DNA from: Nostoc parmelioides FACHB-3921
GTDB taxonomy: Bacteria > Cyanobacteriota > Cyanobacteriia > Cyanobacteriales > Nostocaceae
NCBI RefSeq assembly: GCF_014696625.1
Contig: NZ_JACJQL010000009.1
Coordinates: 1 to 64,000 of the forward strand
Length of the DNA stretch: 64,000 bases
Reading direction: 5' to 3'
Of this stretch, positions 36,233 through 45,654 are shown piece after piece. Position numbers and translations under genes: made by a program. Position 1 is the stretch's first letter; each line of letters starts with the position of its first letter. The notes beneath the pieces are model-generated. The model searched no databases. It was not told where the DNA came from and saw only the letters and a list, made by a program, of their open reading frames with translations.

Positions 36233-38437
36233 ATGACAATGGACTCTTTACAAGGTTTTGAAGAAGTAGATATTCACAAATACGTAGAAGTTCTTCAACG
36301 ACGTTGGTTAGCTGTAGTAGGAATTTTTGGACTATCGCTAACCCTTGGGTGTGTGTATGCCTTTTCACAAAAGCCTTCATATAAAGCAGAAGGAAGTGTG
36401 ATGATTAAAACTAATCGCACTTCCTCACTTACTGGTTTACCACAGGATATTGGTCGTTTAGAACCGTTGAATGTGAATGACAATCCCTTGGAAACTCAAG
36501 TGAGAATTATTGGCTCAAATCCAGTACTTCAGCAAACGATTAAAGCACTTAACCTTAAAGATAAAGATGGCAAACCGCTATCAATTAGAATTTTCGCCAA
36601 ACAACTAAATATAGAAGGAATCAAAGGCACGGATGTTGTCCAGCTTTCTTACAAGAGTAATGATCCTGCACTAGCTGCCAAAGTTGTCAATAAAGTTATT
36701 GACAGTTACATAGCCTTAAATATTAAAGCCAATCAAGACGAAGCACTAACAGCTAAACAAGTCCTCATCGCGGAAATACCTAAGGCTGAGACAAGCGTCA
36801 AAAAAGCCGAGTCAGAACTGCGGATATTTAAAGAAATCAATAAAATTATTGCTTTAGAACAGGAAGCAACCGTAGCGGTTGATACCGTTTCTAAACTTAG
36901 CAACCGCATCTCTGAAGCACAAGCACAACTCAACGACGTTAAAGGTCGTTTAGAACAGTTACGCGCACAAGCTCAAGTTGATTCACAACAAGGTGTCATC
37001 GCATCTGAATTGAGCCAAGCGCCGGGAGTGCAGAAAGTGCTAGCGGAACTGCAAGAAACAGAAAGCAAATTGGCGGTTGAACGTACTCGCTTTGAAGCCG
37101 AACACCCCGCAATTACTAGCTTAGAAGAAAAAATTGTAGTTCTGAAGAACTTGCTTAAAGATCGCACAGGACAAGTAGCAGGTAACGCGCAGGTTACCCA
37201 AGGAAGCTTGCAAGTCGGGCAACTGAAGCAAAGCCTCATAGCAGATATTACTCGTGCAGAATCACAACGCGTTGGTTTAGAAAGACAAATCAGTACGCTC
37301 TTGCAACAACGAGAAGCATATATTAAACGAGCCAACTATTTACCAAAACTCGAACAAAACCAACGAGAGTTAGAACGGAGGCTACAAGCCGCACAAGGAA
37401 CTTACGAAACTCTCCTGAAAAAACGCCAAGAAATTGACATCGCCCAAAACCAAAAGATTCCCAATGCGCGGGTCATTTCCTATGCTTTAGTTCCCGATTT
37501 CCCAGAGGGTCCCCGCAAAATTATATTTATTATTGGTGGTGGAGTAGCTGGTATTTTCTTAGGTATCATTGCCGCCTTCAGTATAGACCTAATCGATCGC
37601 TCAGTGAAGACTGTTAAGGAAGCTAAAGAAGTCCTGAGATACACGGTTTTAGGAGTTATTCCTACATTAGGTAGAAGCGGTAAGGATGACACACCCATAC
37701 CAGGACTTGATAGAGCTGTTCCCAAAATCATTGGTAGAGATATTCCTTACTTCCCTCTGGGAGACGCATATCAGATACTGCAAGTTAATTTAAAGTTCCT
37801 CTGTTCCGATAAACCGCTCAAAAGTATTGTAGTCACCAGTTCCGTCCCTAAAGAAGGCAAATCAGAAGTATCGGCAAATTTAGCTGTAACTATGGCTCAA
37901 GCGGGTCGTCGGGTGTTGTTGGTAGATGCAGATATGCGCCACCCCATACAACATCATATTTGGGATCTATCTAATGCGATCGGGCTAACCAACGTCCTGA
38001 TTGGTCAAGTAACTTTAGATGAAGCAGTACAAGAAGTAATGCCAAATTTAGAGGTACTTCCGTGCGGAATTTTACCACCTAATCCTGTAGCCATGTTAGA
38101 TTCTCAACGCATGGCCACATTGATGAGTAACTTTGCTAGAGATTACGACTTTATTATCTTTGATACACCACCCCTAACAGGCATAGCAGATGCGGCTGTA
38201 TTAAGTACCCTGACCGATGGCATTTTATTAGTTGTTCGTCCGGGGGTAGTTGATTTTAACAGTGCTAATGCAGCTAAAGAGTTTTTAACTCAGTCAGGTC
38301 AAAAGGTTTTAGGCATAGTCATCAATGGAGTGAATATTAAAAATGAACCTAACGGTTACATTTATTCCTCAAAATACAGACAAATTGAACCAGATTCGCT
38401 ATCTAGTAGCTTAAGCAAGTTGTCTAGAAAACGTTGA
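36233..38437 (+). CDS. Wzc-like polysaccharide copolymerase and tyrosine autokinase
   Basis: 734 residues. Controls chain length and export of a Wzx/Wzy-type exopolysaccharide. Domains: cytoplasmic N-terminus, first membrane helix (about 26-45), a long periplasmic coiled-coil (Wzz/GNVR type, about 50-420), second helix (about 423-447, IIFIIGGGVAGIFLGIIAAF), then the BY-kinase with Walker A SVPKEGKSEVSANLA (about 535-549), Walker A' LLVDADMRHP (about 562-571) and Walker B IIFDTPPLTG (about 640). The tail has Tyr residues (YIYSSKYRQ) that could be the phosphorylation cluster. ATG at 36233 or the second ATG at 36239 could start it. First gene of the locus. Confidence 0.93.
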   Translation: MTMDSLQGFEEVDIHKYVEVLQRRWLAVVGIFGLSLTLGCVYAFSQKPSYKAEGSVMIKTNRTSSLTGLPQDIGRLEPLNVNDNPLETQVRIIGSNPVLQQTIKALNLKDKDGKPLSIRIFAKQLNIEGIKGTDVVQLSYKSNDPALAAKVVNKVIDSYIALNIKANQDEALTAKQVLIAEIPKAETSVKKAESELRIFKEINKIIALEQEATVAVDTVSKLSNRISEAQAQLNDVKGRLEQLRAQAQVDSQQGVIASELSQAPGVQKVLAELQETESKLAVERTRFEAEHPAITSLEEKIVVLKNLLKDRTGQVAGNAQVTQGSLQVGQLKQSLIADITRAESQRVGLERQISTLLQQREAYIKRANYLPKLEQNQRELERRLQAAQGTYETLLKKRQEIDIAQNQKIPNARVISYALVPDFPEGPRKIIFIIGGGVAGIFLGIIAAFSIDLIDRSVKTVKEAKEVLRYTVLGVIPTLGRSGKDDTPIPGLDRAVPKIIGRDIPYFPLGDAYQILQVNLKFLCSDKPLKSIVVTSSVPKEGKSEVSANLAVTMAQAGRRVLLVDADMRHPIQHHIWDLSNAIGLTNVLIGQVTLDEAVQEVMPNLEVLPCGILPPNPVAMLDSQRMATLMSNFARDYDFIIFDTPPLTGIADAAVLSTLTDGILLVVRPGVVDFNSANAAKEFLTQSGQKVLGIVINGVNIKNEPNGYIYSSKYRQIEPDSLSSSLSKLSRKR

Positions 38438-38481
38438 TTGAGTATGAGGATATTGTAGAGGATATCAGCGAACGTTTTTTG

Positions 38482-38544
38482 AAGCGATTATTCCATTTAT
38501 TTTTTCCGAAAAATATCACAAATAAATTATGGGAATAATCGCTT
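38482..38544. repeat. 13-bp inverted repeat between Wzc-like gene and first glycosyltransferase
   Basis: Perfect arms aagcgattattcc (38482-38494) and ggaataatcgctt (38532-38544) enclose a 37-base AT-rich loop. No T run follows. It may weaken transcription between the first and second gene or be an operator. Confidence 0.6.
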
Positions 38545-38647
38545 ACAACTAAATACACTATAATAAAAATCTTTTTGTGAGTTCAGGAAAAATTGGTTTT
38601 TATCAACCAACATTCTTGTTTTTTGTTCCCTTGTCAGACTCTTTCCC

Positions 38648-39601
38648 ATGAACACAAAAAAAATTCAAACGTCTTGCTTAATTAATAATTATAATTACGC
38701 ACACTTTCTGTCAGAAGCAGTTGCTAGTGCTTTACAGCAGACAATTAAATTTGATGAAATTATTATTGTTGATGACGCATCTACAGATAATTCTTCTGAA
38801 GTGATAGCTAAGTTTGCTCAACAATCAGATATTAAATATATATTAAAAGAAAAAAATCAAGGTCAACTATCTTCATTCAATGAAGCTTTTTTAAATGCCT
38901 CTGGAGAGATCATCTTTTTTTTAGATGCTGATGATGCTTATGAACCTGAATATTTAGAAACTATTCTGAATTTTTATAATAGACGTAGTGAATGTGATTT
39001 TGTATTTTGTGCCTACAAAAAATTTGGAGCAGTAGAAGGCACATTTCAAGATTATGAAATAGATGTAGATTTGGGCTATTCAGTCATTAGAACTTTATGT
39101 AATGGAGAATGGATTGGCTCTATAACTTCAACATTGTCAATGCGTAGAGACATCCTGAGGAAAGTTTTACCTATTCCCAATACAGAAGATTGGCGGGTTA
39201 GGGCTGATGATTGTTTGGTTTGGGGGGCTTCTTTAGTAGGAGCAAAGAAATTTTATTTGTCTCAACCTTTAGTAAGGTACAGAATACATCAAAACAATCA
39301 ATTTCATAATAGTAAATTCGTAAATACAGATAAAGATTACGAATATAAGAGATTTTGGAAGCGCAATTCATTATTTAATTACATTCTGCAAAAAAATAAT
39401 TTAGAGTTACCTTTGTTATTAGCTTTTACATCGCTGAATGAGCTAAAAACAATACCATGTCCTAATACTCAAGATTTCATATCGTATTTAAAAATCATAT
39501 TTCTATTTGAAAAGAACCTGTATTGGAAAATTAAGGGCATATTTTTATTATTTAATTATCTTGGCAAAGTTTTGATGAGTGGGAAGCTACAAATAAGGTA
39601 A
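38648..39601 (+). CDS. Family 2 glycosyltransferase
   Basis: 317 residues, GT-A fold, cytoplasmic. Shows the GT2 start (LINNYNYAHFLSEAVASALQ), the nucleotide-binding IIIVDDASTDNS motif, and the metal-binding FLDADDAYEPEYLE block (about residues 92-105). It probably adds one sugar to the lipid-linked exopolysaccharide unit. Start ATG at 38648. It is AT-rich. About 210 bases separate it from the Wzc-like gene, with an inverted repeat between. Donor and acceptor sugars cannot be read. Confidence 0.9.
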   Translation: MNTKKIQTSCLINNYNYAHFLSEAVASALQQTIKFDEIIIVDDASTDNSSEVIAKFAQQSDIKYILKEKNQGQLSSFNEAFLNASGEIIFFLDADDAYEPEYLETILNFYNRRSECDFVFCAYKKFGAVEGTFQDYEIDVDLGYSVIRTLCNGEWIGSITSTLSMRRDILRKVLPIPNTEDWRVRADDCLVWGASLVGAKKFYLSQPLVRYRIHQNNQFHNSKFVNTDKDYEYKRFWKRNSLFNYILQKNNLELPLLLAFTSLNELKTIPCPNTQDFISYLKIIFLFEKNLYWKIKGIFLLFNYLGKVLMSGKLQIR

Positions 39602-39678
39602 GTATTAATCAAATAAAACACAGATTATTTTCTTTAAATATCATGAATTTTGACAAATAGCAAAAAATCTAGTTGAAA

Positions 39679-41001
39679 ATGCTAAGTAAATTAAGGCTTT
39701 CAAACTTATCTAAATTAAAATCTCATTCTCGCTTGCGTGCCATCATTGCTAATACTGGTTGGTTATTTGCCGATCGCATCCTGCGTATGGGTGCTAGCTT
39801 GGTGGTGGGAGTATGGATAGCCCGCTATTTAGGGGCGCAACAGTATGGTCTGTTTAACTATGCACTAGCCTTTGTAACTTTATTTACTCCTGTTTTGACT
39901 TTAGGTCTAGATGAAATAGTGGTTCGCCATGTGGTGCGTGAATCATCAAATAAAGAGGAGATTTTAGGAACCACATTTTGGCTAAAATTTCTGGGAGGGA
40001 TTGCCTCTGTATTATTAGCAGTTGGTATTACGATATTTTTAGGTGAACGGGAATTTTTGAAGATATCCTTAGTGGCTATTTTAGCAATAGCGGGAATTTT
40101 TAGGGCGGCGGACACTATTGAGTTATGGTTCCAGTCCCAGGTGCAGTCAAAATATGCTGTTATTGCTAAAAATATAGCTTTTTTATTAAATACGCTCATT
40201 AAAGTAGCCCTGATTTTAACAAAAGCACCATTATTAGCATTTGCTTGGGTTACCTTGGCGGAATTTGCCATGAATGCAGTTGGTTTAGCTATTGTTTACC
40301 AGTCTAAAGGATTTTCATTTTGGTCATGGCGTTGGAATTTTCAGGTTGCGAAAACACTCCTCAAAGAGAGTTTACCTTTGATTTTTTCCGGCTTCGCCAT
40401 CATGATTTTTATGAAAATTGACCAGATCATGTTGGGTCAAATGATTGGGGATAAGGAGGTAGGGGTTTATTCTGCGGCTGTGCGGATATCGGAAGTTTGG
40501 TACTTTATTCCAGGTGCGATTGTCCCTTCTGTGGCTCCATCAATTTATGCAGCGAAGGATCAGTCAGAGGGGGTTTACTATCAGCGTCTAGGACAGTTGT
40601 TTCGGCTGCTAACTTGTATAGCTTTGGCGATCGCTGTGCCAATGACTTTCCTTTCTGACAAAATAATTATGGTGTTGTTTGGTAATGGATACGCAGGCGC
40701 TGGCGCAATACTCGCCGTACATATTTGGACTTCTATATTTGTATTCCTTGGTTTTGCGTCATCACCTTGGTTTATTGCCGAAGGGTTAAATCATGTAACT
40801 CTAGGTAAGACTGTATTTGGGGCTATATTGAACATTATTCTCAATTTTTTGCTAATTCCCCAATATTCAGGACTCGGTGCGGCGATCGCCACAATTATAT
40901 CCCAAGCTGCGGCAGCTTTCCTCTGCAATGCCTTCGATAGAAGAACACAAAAAATATTTAAGATTCAATTGCAGTCACTTCTGCTGTTCTATAAATATTA
41001 G
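39679..41001 (+). CDS. Wzx-type polysaccharide flippase
   Basis: 440 residues with about 12 hydrophobic segments (for example GASLVVGVWIARYLGAQQYG, LFNYALAFVTLFTPVLTLGL, IMVLFGNGYAGAGAILAVHI and ILNIILNFLLIPQYSGLGAA). The N-terminal NTGWLFADRILRMG and the repeated helical pattern are those of the MOP/PST superfamily. It flips the undecaprenyl-linked repeat unit across the cytoplasmic membrane. ATG at 39679 preferred over TTG at 39673. Followed by glycosyltransferase and polymerase genes of the same locus. Confidence 0.92.
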   Translation: MLSKLRLSNLSKLKSHSRLRAIIANTGWLFADRILRMGASLVVGVWIARYLGAQQYGLFNYALAFVTLFTPVLTLGLDEIVVRHVVRESSNKEEILGTTFWLKFLGGIASVLLAVGITIFLGEREFLKISLVAILAIAGIFRAADTIELWFQSQVQSKYAVIAKNIAFLLNTLIKVALILTKAPLLAFAWVTLAEFAMNAVGLAIVYQSKGFSFWSWRWNFQVAKTLLKESLPLIFSGFAIMIFMKIDQIMLGQMIGDKEVGVYSAAVRISEVWYFIPGAIVPSVAPSIYAAKDQSEGVYYQRLGQLFRLLTCIALAIAVPMTFLSDKIIMVLFGNGYAGAGAILAVHIWTSIFVFLGFASSPWFIAEGLNHVTLGKTVFGAILNIILNFLLIPQYSGLGAAIATIISQAAAAFLCNAFDRRTQKIFKIQLQSLLLFYKY

Positions 41002-41041
41002 CCTGTTTAAAACTAACTAAAAATACTAACTCATACTCAAT

Positions 41042-41968
41042 ATGAAAACACCAGTAACTTTTATTATTTTTAAACGCCCACAAACAACGGAAAAAGTTTT
41101 CCAAGCGATTCGACAAGTCAAACCAAAAAAACTTTTCGTCATTGCCGATGGCCCTCGGAATGACCGCCCAGGTGAAGCCGAAAAGTGCGAAGCAACCAGG
41201 GCTATTATTGACAGAGTAGATTGGGAATGCGAAGTTATCAAAAATTATGCAGATACTAATTTAGGTTGTGCGAAGAGAGTTTCTAGCGGCTTAGATTGGG
41301 TATTCAGTCAGGTAGAACAGACAATCATTTTGGAAGATGACTGCATACCACATAATAGCTTTTTCCGATTTAGTGAAGAATTACTAGAAAAATATCAAAA
41401 TGATACTAGGATTTCTAGTATTTCCGCACAAAATGTCCAAACTGGCAATAAACGCACAAATTATAGTTATTACTTTTCTCGCTATAGTCACTGTTGGGGT
41501 TGGGCAACTTGGAAACGTGCTTGGCAGCATTATGATTTAAACATCAAACTCTGGCAAGAAGTGCAAGCACAAAATCTTTTATATGACATTCTGCTCGACT
41601 CCAAAGCAGTCAATTATTGGCGTAGAACTTTTCAAACTATTTACGACAATCCTACCGGCATCACTTGGGATTACCAATGGACTTTTGCTTGTTGGATGCA
41701 GGGTAGTTTAAGCATTACACCCAACGTTAATTTAGTGGCTAATGTGGGTGTTGGTGTAGATGCAACTCATTTTACATCTAATAAAGAATTTTCTTTTATC
41801 AATCTACCAACCCAAGCAATGGAATTTCCCTTAAAGCATCCACCATACATTATTCGTAACGTAGAAGCGGATACTCTTACACAAAAAACAGTTTATAAAG
41901 CAACGGCTTTAGATATTTTTAAAGAAGAACTGAAGAAAAAAATTAATTATTCAAAATCCTATAAATAA
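41042..41968 (+). CDS. Putative GT-A fold glycosyltransferase (HlpA/WbbJ-like sugar transferase)
   Basis: 308 residues. The N-terminus TPVTFIIFKRPQTTEKVFQA and the block LFVIADGPRNDRPGE are typical of a group of bacterial sugar transferases whose metal-binding triad here is ILEDDCIPHNSFFRF (about residues 99-113). Further aromatic-rich segments (YSHCWGWATWKRAWQ) are conserved in the group. Cytoplasmic, no signal. It lies 40 bases after the flippase and just before the polymerase, so it should act on the same repeat unit; the sugar is unknown. Confidence 0.82.
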   Translation: MKTPVTFIIFKRPQTTEKVFQAIRQVKPKKLFVIADGPRNDRPGEAEKCEATRAIIDRVDWECEVIKNYADTNLGCAKRVSSGLDWVFSQVEQTIILEDDCIPHNSFFRFSEELLEKYQNDTRISSISAQNVQTGNKRTNYSYYFSRYSHCWGWATWKRAWQHYDLNIKLWQEVQAQNLLYDILLDSKAVNYWRRTFQTIYDNPTGITWDYQWTFACWMQGSLSITPNVNLVANVGVGVDATHFTSNKEFSFINLPTQAMEFPLKHPPYIIRNVEADTLTQKTVYKATALDIFKEELKKKINYSKSYK

Positions 41969-42004
41969 TGCTCTGTAAATTACTACAACGATTAAAATAG
42001 CACT

Positions 42005-43267
42005 ATGAATGTCAAGCTACCGGAAAAAATATTAACCATATTACTATTATTAATTGCTGTAGGAGCATTAACAATACATCCTGCACAAGAAATCTCAACG
42101 TCTCCTTTAGGTGGTGACAAGCTAGATACTTTATTCAATATAGTTTCATATTTAATTCTCTTCTTTTTCATCATCTCTTACTGGAAAGGTTTTTTATATG
42201 TCATTACCAAAGATCCTTTACAGTTCATTTTATTGGGAATAGTTATATTATCTCTCTTATGGTCAGAAGATATTAGGACTGCGCTTAACTATACAAGAGG
42301 GCTAATAAGAGTATATTTGTTAGCAATATATTTAGCCATGCGCTATTCCATGAGAGAGCAAATAAGACTCATAGCTTTAGCTCTTGGCGTAGCCACGTTA
42401 TTATCTTTGTTTTTCTCCGCATTACTGCCAGATTATATTCACAAAGCGCCTGAATTAGCAGGAATGTGGAGTGGAATTTATGGTCATAAAAATGAATTGG
42501 GATACATGATGGCGTGGAGTGCAGGAATTTTTCTGCACCTAGCCTTAAGTAATTATCAATATACTTGGTTGATGTGGACATTATGTGGTGCAGCTACATC
42601 CCTCATTATCCTTTCTCGCTCTACAACATCTTTGACAATTTTATTAACAATAATCCTGCTGTTACCTTTTTACAGATTTTTCAAAAAAACCAATTATAAA
42701 TTACAAGTTATTATGATTGGTTTAGCCTTAATATTACTCACACTGTCTACGATATTACTGATGACTAATATTGAGAACATAGTGGGTACTTCAGGTAAAG
42801 ATTTAACTTTTAATGGGCGTGTTGACCTCTGGGAACCAATAATTTCTAAAGTTTGGGAAAGACCTTGGTTTGGTTATGGATATTACGGGTTTTGGAATAG
42901 TCCTGAAGCAGCTAATGTTAGAGCGACCTACGAATGGGCAAGTAACTCCCATAATGGCTTCTTGGAAATGTTATTAGACATAGGATTTTTAGGCTTCTTG
43001 GTATTTGTAGCCGGATTTATGAGATTTTTTGTCCTAGCACTAGGTCGAATTATTTCAATGGCTAAAAAGCCAGAAGATTATTGGCCGATGCAAATGTTGA
43101 TTATCATTGTTATCGTCAATTTTTCCGAAGCCAGATTACTAACTCCGAGTTGGAATTGGTTAATGTATATCACAACTTCCTTATCCTTAAGTCTTAGCTA
43201 TCAACGAATACGCATGGGTATCAAAGAAGGATTTATGCCGTCGAGTCGAATAACTGTAAGGGAGTAA
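42005..43267 (+). CDS. O-antigen polymerase/ligase-like membrane protein (Wzy)
   Basis: 420 residues with about 10-12 hydrophobic segments. A periplasmic loop containing GTSGKDLTFNGRVDLWEPII and RPWFGYGYYGFW followed by ASNSHNGFLEMLLDIG is the hallmark of the Wzy_C/WaaL family (the NGR..LW and H..(F)LE patterns). Likely the polymerase that joins flipped repeat units in the periplasm. The next glycosyltransferase starts 4 bases after its stop, a tight translational link. Confidence 0.9.
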   Translation: MNVKLPEKILTILLLLIAVGALTIHPAQEISTSPLGGDKLDTLFNIVSYLILFFFIISYWKGFLYVITKDPLQFILLGIVILSLLWSEDIRTALNYTRGLIRVYLLAIYLAMRYSMREQIRLIALALGVATLLSLFFSALLPDYIHKAPELAGMWSGIYGHKNELGYMMAWSAGIFLHLALSNYQYTWLMWTLCGAATSLIILSRSTTSLTILLTIILLLPFYRFFKKTNYKLQVIMIGLALILLTLSTILLMTNIENIVGTSGKDLTFNGRVDLWEPIISKVWERPWFGYGYYGFWNSPEAANVRATYEWASNSHNGFLEMLLDIGFLGFLVFVAGFMRFFVLALGRIISMAKKPEDYWPMQMLIIIVIVNFSEARLLTPSWNWLMYITTSLSLSLSYQRIRMGIKEGFMPSSRITVRE

Positions 43268-43270
43268 ATA

Positions 43271-44524
43271 ATGAATGTTTTACTAATCAATAAATCTGAT
43301 ATTGATGGTGGTGCAGCTCGTGCTGCCTATAGATTGCATTGTGGACTACGGTATATTGGTGTCAACTCACAGATGCTGGTGCAAGAGAAACTAACTAATG
43401 ACAAAACAGTGATTGCACCCGAAATTAGACTATTTCAAGGAATCGCTAGAGCAAAACTCACATTTGATGCCTTACCATTAAAGTTTTATCCCAAGCGGAG
43501 TAATAACCCATATTCGGTTCAGTGGTTGCCTGATACAGTAGCTTCTAAAGTGGCCAAAATCGCTCCTGATATTATCCATCTGCACTGGATTCGAGGAGGA
43601 TTTATGCAAATAGAAACCGTCGCAAAGCTGAAACAACCTCTAGTTTGGACTATTCATGACACGGGGGACTTTACTGGAGGATGTCACGTTATTGGAGAAT
43701 GCGATCGCTATCAAGTTTCCTGCGGAGCCTGTCCTCAACTTAATAGTGATCATGAACAAGACATATCACGCTGGATATGGCAACGTAAAGCCAAAGCTTG
43801 GAAAAACCTGAATATCACCTTGGTTTCACCCAGTCATTGGTTAGCAGAGTGCGCTCGTTCTAGTCCTTTGTTTCAAAATTTACGAATAGAAGTGATTCCT
43901 CACGGACTAGATACGCAAAAATACCGTCCTATTAGTCAACATTCTGCGCGGGAGATACTCAATCTACCCCAAGATAAAAAACTGGTACTGTTCGGAGCGA
44001 TACAAGCAACCAGTGATAGAAACAAAGGGTTTCATCTGTTGCAACCAGCTTTACAGCAACTGAGCCAGTCTGCTTGGGGCGATAACTTAGAAATAGTTAT
44101 TTTTGGCGCATCCCGACCCGAAAAACCAATTGATTTAGGCTTCAAAACCCACTACTTAGGACACTTGCACGACGATATCTCCTTAGCAACCGTATACTCA
44201 GCAGCAGATGTCATGTTAGTACCATCTCTGCAAGAGTCTTTTGGACAGACAGCCTCTGAATCACTCGCTTGTGGTACTCCGGTTGTAGCATTTAACGCCA
44301 CTGGCTTAAAAGATATTATTGACCATCAGCAAAACGGCTATCTGGCTAAACCTTACGAAGCCGAAGATTTTGCTCAAGGAATTAACTGGGTACTAGAAAA
44401 TGAACAGAGACTGCAAAAACTATCATTTTACGCCAGAGAAAAAGCTGAACGAGAATTTACCTTAGAACTTCAAGCCCGTCGCTATTCAGCGCTTTTTCAG
44501 GAAATATTGGATATCAAAAATTAG
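43271..44524 (+). CDS. Family 4 glycosyltransferase
   Basis: 417 residues, GT-B fold. N-terminal KSDIDGGAARAAYRLHCGL and IIHLHWIRGGFM belong to the acceptor domain; the C-terminal donor-binding domain has PHGLDTQKYRP, VPSLQESFGQTASESLACGT and PVVAFNATGLKDII, with the E-x7-E motif of retaining GT4 enzymes. Peptide CHVIGECDRYQVSCGACPQL holds clustered cysteines often seen in this subgroup (WcaC-like). Follows the polymerase by 4 bases. Confidence 0.92.
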   Translation: MNVLLINKSDIDGGAARAAYRLHCGLRYIGVNSQMLVQEKLTNDKTVIAPEIRLFQGIARAKLTFDALPLKFYPKRSNNPYSVQWLPDTVASKVAKIAPDIIHLHWIRGGFMQIETVAKLKQPLVWTIHDTGDFTGGCHVIGECDRYQVSCGACPQLNSDHEQDISRWIWQRKAKAWKNLNITLVSPSHWLAECARSSPLFQNLRIEVIPHGLDTQKYRPISQHSAREILNLPQDKKLVLFGAIQATSDRNKGFHLLQPALQQLSQSAWGDNLEIVIFGASRPEKPIDLGFKTHYLGHLHDDISLATVYSAADVMLVPSLQESFGQTASESLACGTPVVAFNATGLKDIIDHQQNGYLAKPYEAEDFAQGINWVLENEQRLQKLSFYAREKAEREFTLELQARRYSALFQEILDIKN

Positions 44525-44559
44525 TTTTTACTGGTAACTAAATTTTATAAGTAATTATT

Positions 44560-45576
44560 ATGTCAATACCTTTAGCTTTTATAATTTGTACAGAACCTGG
44601 TCGATTAGAAGCCCAATCCTTAATGCTGGCTACCAGTATTCGTAAGTTCTGTGGCAATTTAAAAGATACACCCATATATAGTTTTCACCCTAGAGTTGGT
44701 GAGCCAATATCCCAGCAAACCCAAGAAGCCTTTGTTTCATTACAGGTCATTCACCAACAAATTCCGATTAACCAAGAATTTCATGAATATTACTTAGCAA
44801 ATAAACCCTTAGTTTGTGCCTATGCAGAACAGAATATTGATGCAGAAATATTAGTTTTTTTAGATAGCGATAAATGCTTTTTTGCAGAACCAACAGAATT
44901 TTTACTGCCGGAAAATTGTAACGTGCGGGTGCGTCCTGAGTATGGTCAAGGAATCGGCTCGACAGGTTCGCAAGACCCTCAAGAATGGTACTGGCAGAAA
45001 TTATACCAAGTGTTGGGGGTCAAGCGTGAGATATTTGTTAACACACCCATCGGCAATAAAAGAATTAGAGCCTATTGGAATTCTGGTTTAGTTGCTGTGA
45101 GAAGAAGTGCAGGTATATTTACAGCTTGGAAAGAAAATTTCACCAAAGTAATGCACCTGGATATAACTCCTCCTCAAGGCATTTACTTTGTCGAACAGTC
45201 CGTCTTGTCTGTGACACTATGTGCCTTAACAGATAATGTAGAACATTTCTCTCATAACTACAGTTATCCTCTACCTTTACACAATCGCTTATCACCAGAA
45301 CTACGGTTGCAGGATTGGGATGACATTACATCCATTCATTATTTCAATTTGTTTTTTTATAACGACTGGAATACACAGATTAGAAAATTGAAAAAATTCA
45401 ATATTACCTCTGATAAGTATCAGTGGTTATCTCAAGAAGTTGTCAGACTTAATATGTCTCGCACATCAGTTCTACATAGATATATGTTAGCAATCAGAAG
45501 AATAGAGCAAAAACTACAGAAATTCAATATAAAAATTAATTTGAGTAGTTTGATAGAGAAGACAGCTAAATTCTAA
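44560..45576 (+). CDS. Putative glycosyltransferase-like protein of unknown family
   Basis: 338 residues, no membrane segment. It begins IPLAFIICTEPGRLEAQSLM and contains ILVFLDSDKCFFAEPTEFLL (about residues 97-116), where DSD fits the metal-binding DxD motif of GT-A enzymes, and later AYWNSGLVAVRRSAGIF, which is typical of GT-A proteins that bind the acceptor near NSG. It lies between two clear glycosyltransferases in the exopolysaccharide locus. I infer a sugar transferase; family membership is not certain. Confidence 0.65.
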   Translation: MSIPLAFIICTEPGRLEAQSLMLATSIRKFCGNLKDTPIYSFHPRVGEPISQQTQEAFVSLQVIHQQIPINQEFHEYYLANKPLVCAYAEQNIDAEILVFLDSDKCFFAEPTEFLLPENCNVRVRPEYGQGIGSTGSQDPQEWYWQKLYQVLGVKREIFVNTPIGNKRIRAYWNSGLVAVRRSAGIFTAWKENFTKVMHLDITPPQGIYFVEQSVLSVTLCALTDNVEHFSHNYSYPLPLHNRLSPELRLQDWDDITSIHYFNLFFYNDWNTQIRKLKKFNITSDKYQWLSQEVVRLNMSRTSVLHRYMLAIRRIEQKLQKFNIKINLSSLIEKTAKF

Positions 45577-45654
45577 AAATTCAATCTGCCAAAATAAAGG
45601 AAGTTTTCCTATGTTTAAAGATTGTTTTCAGAAAAATTATATGAGGTAAATGAG

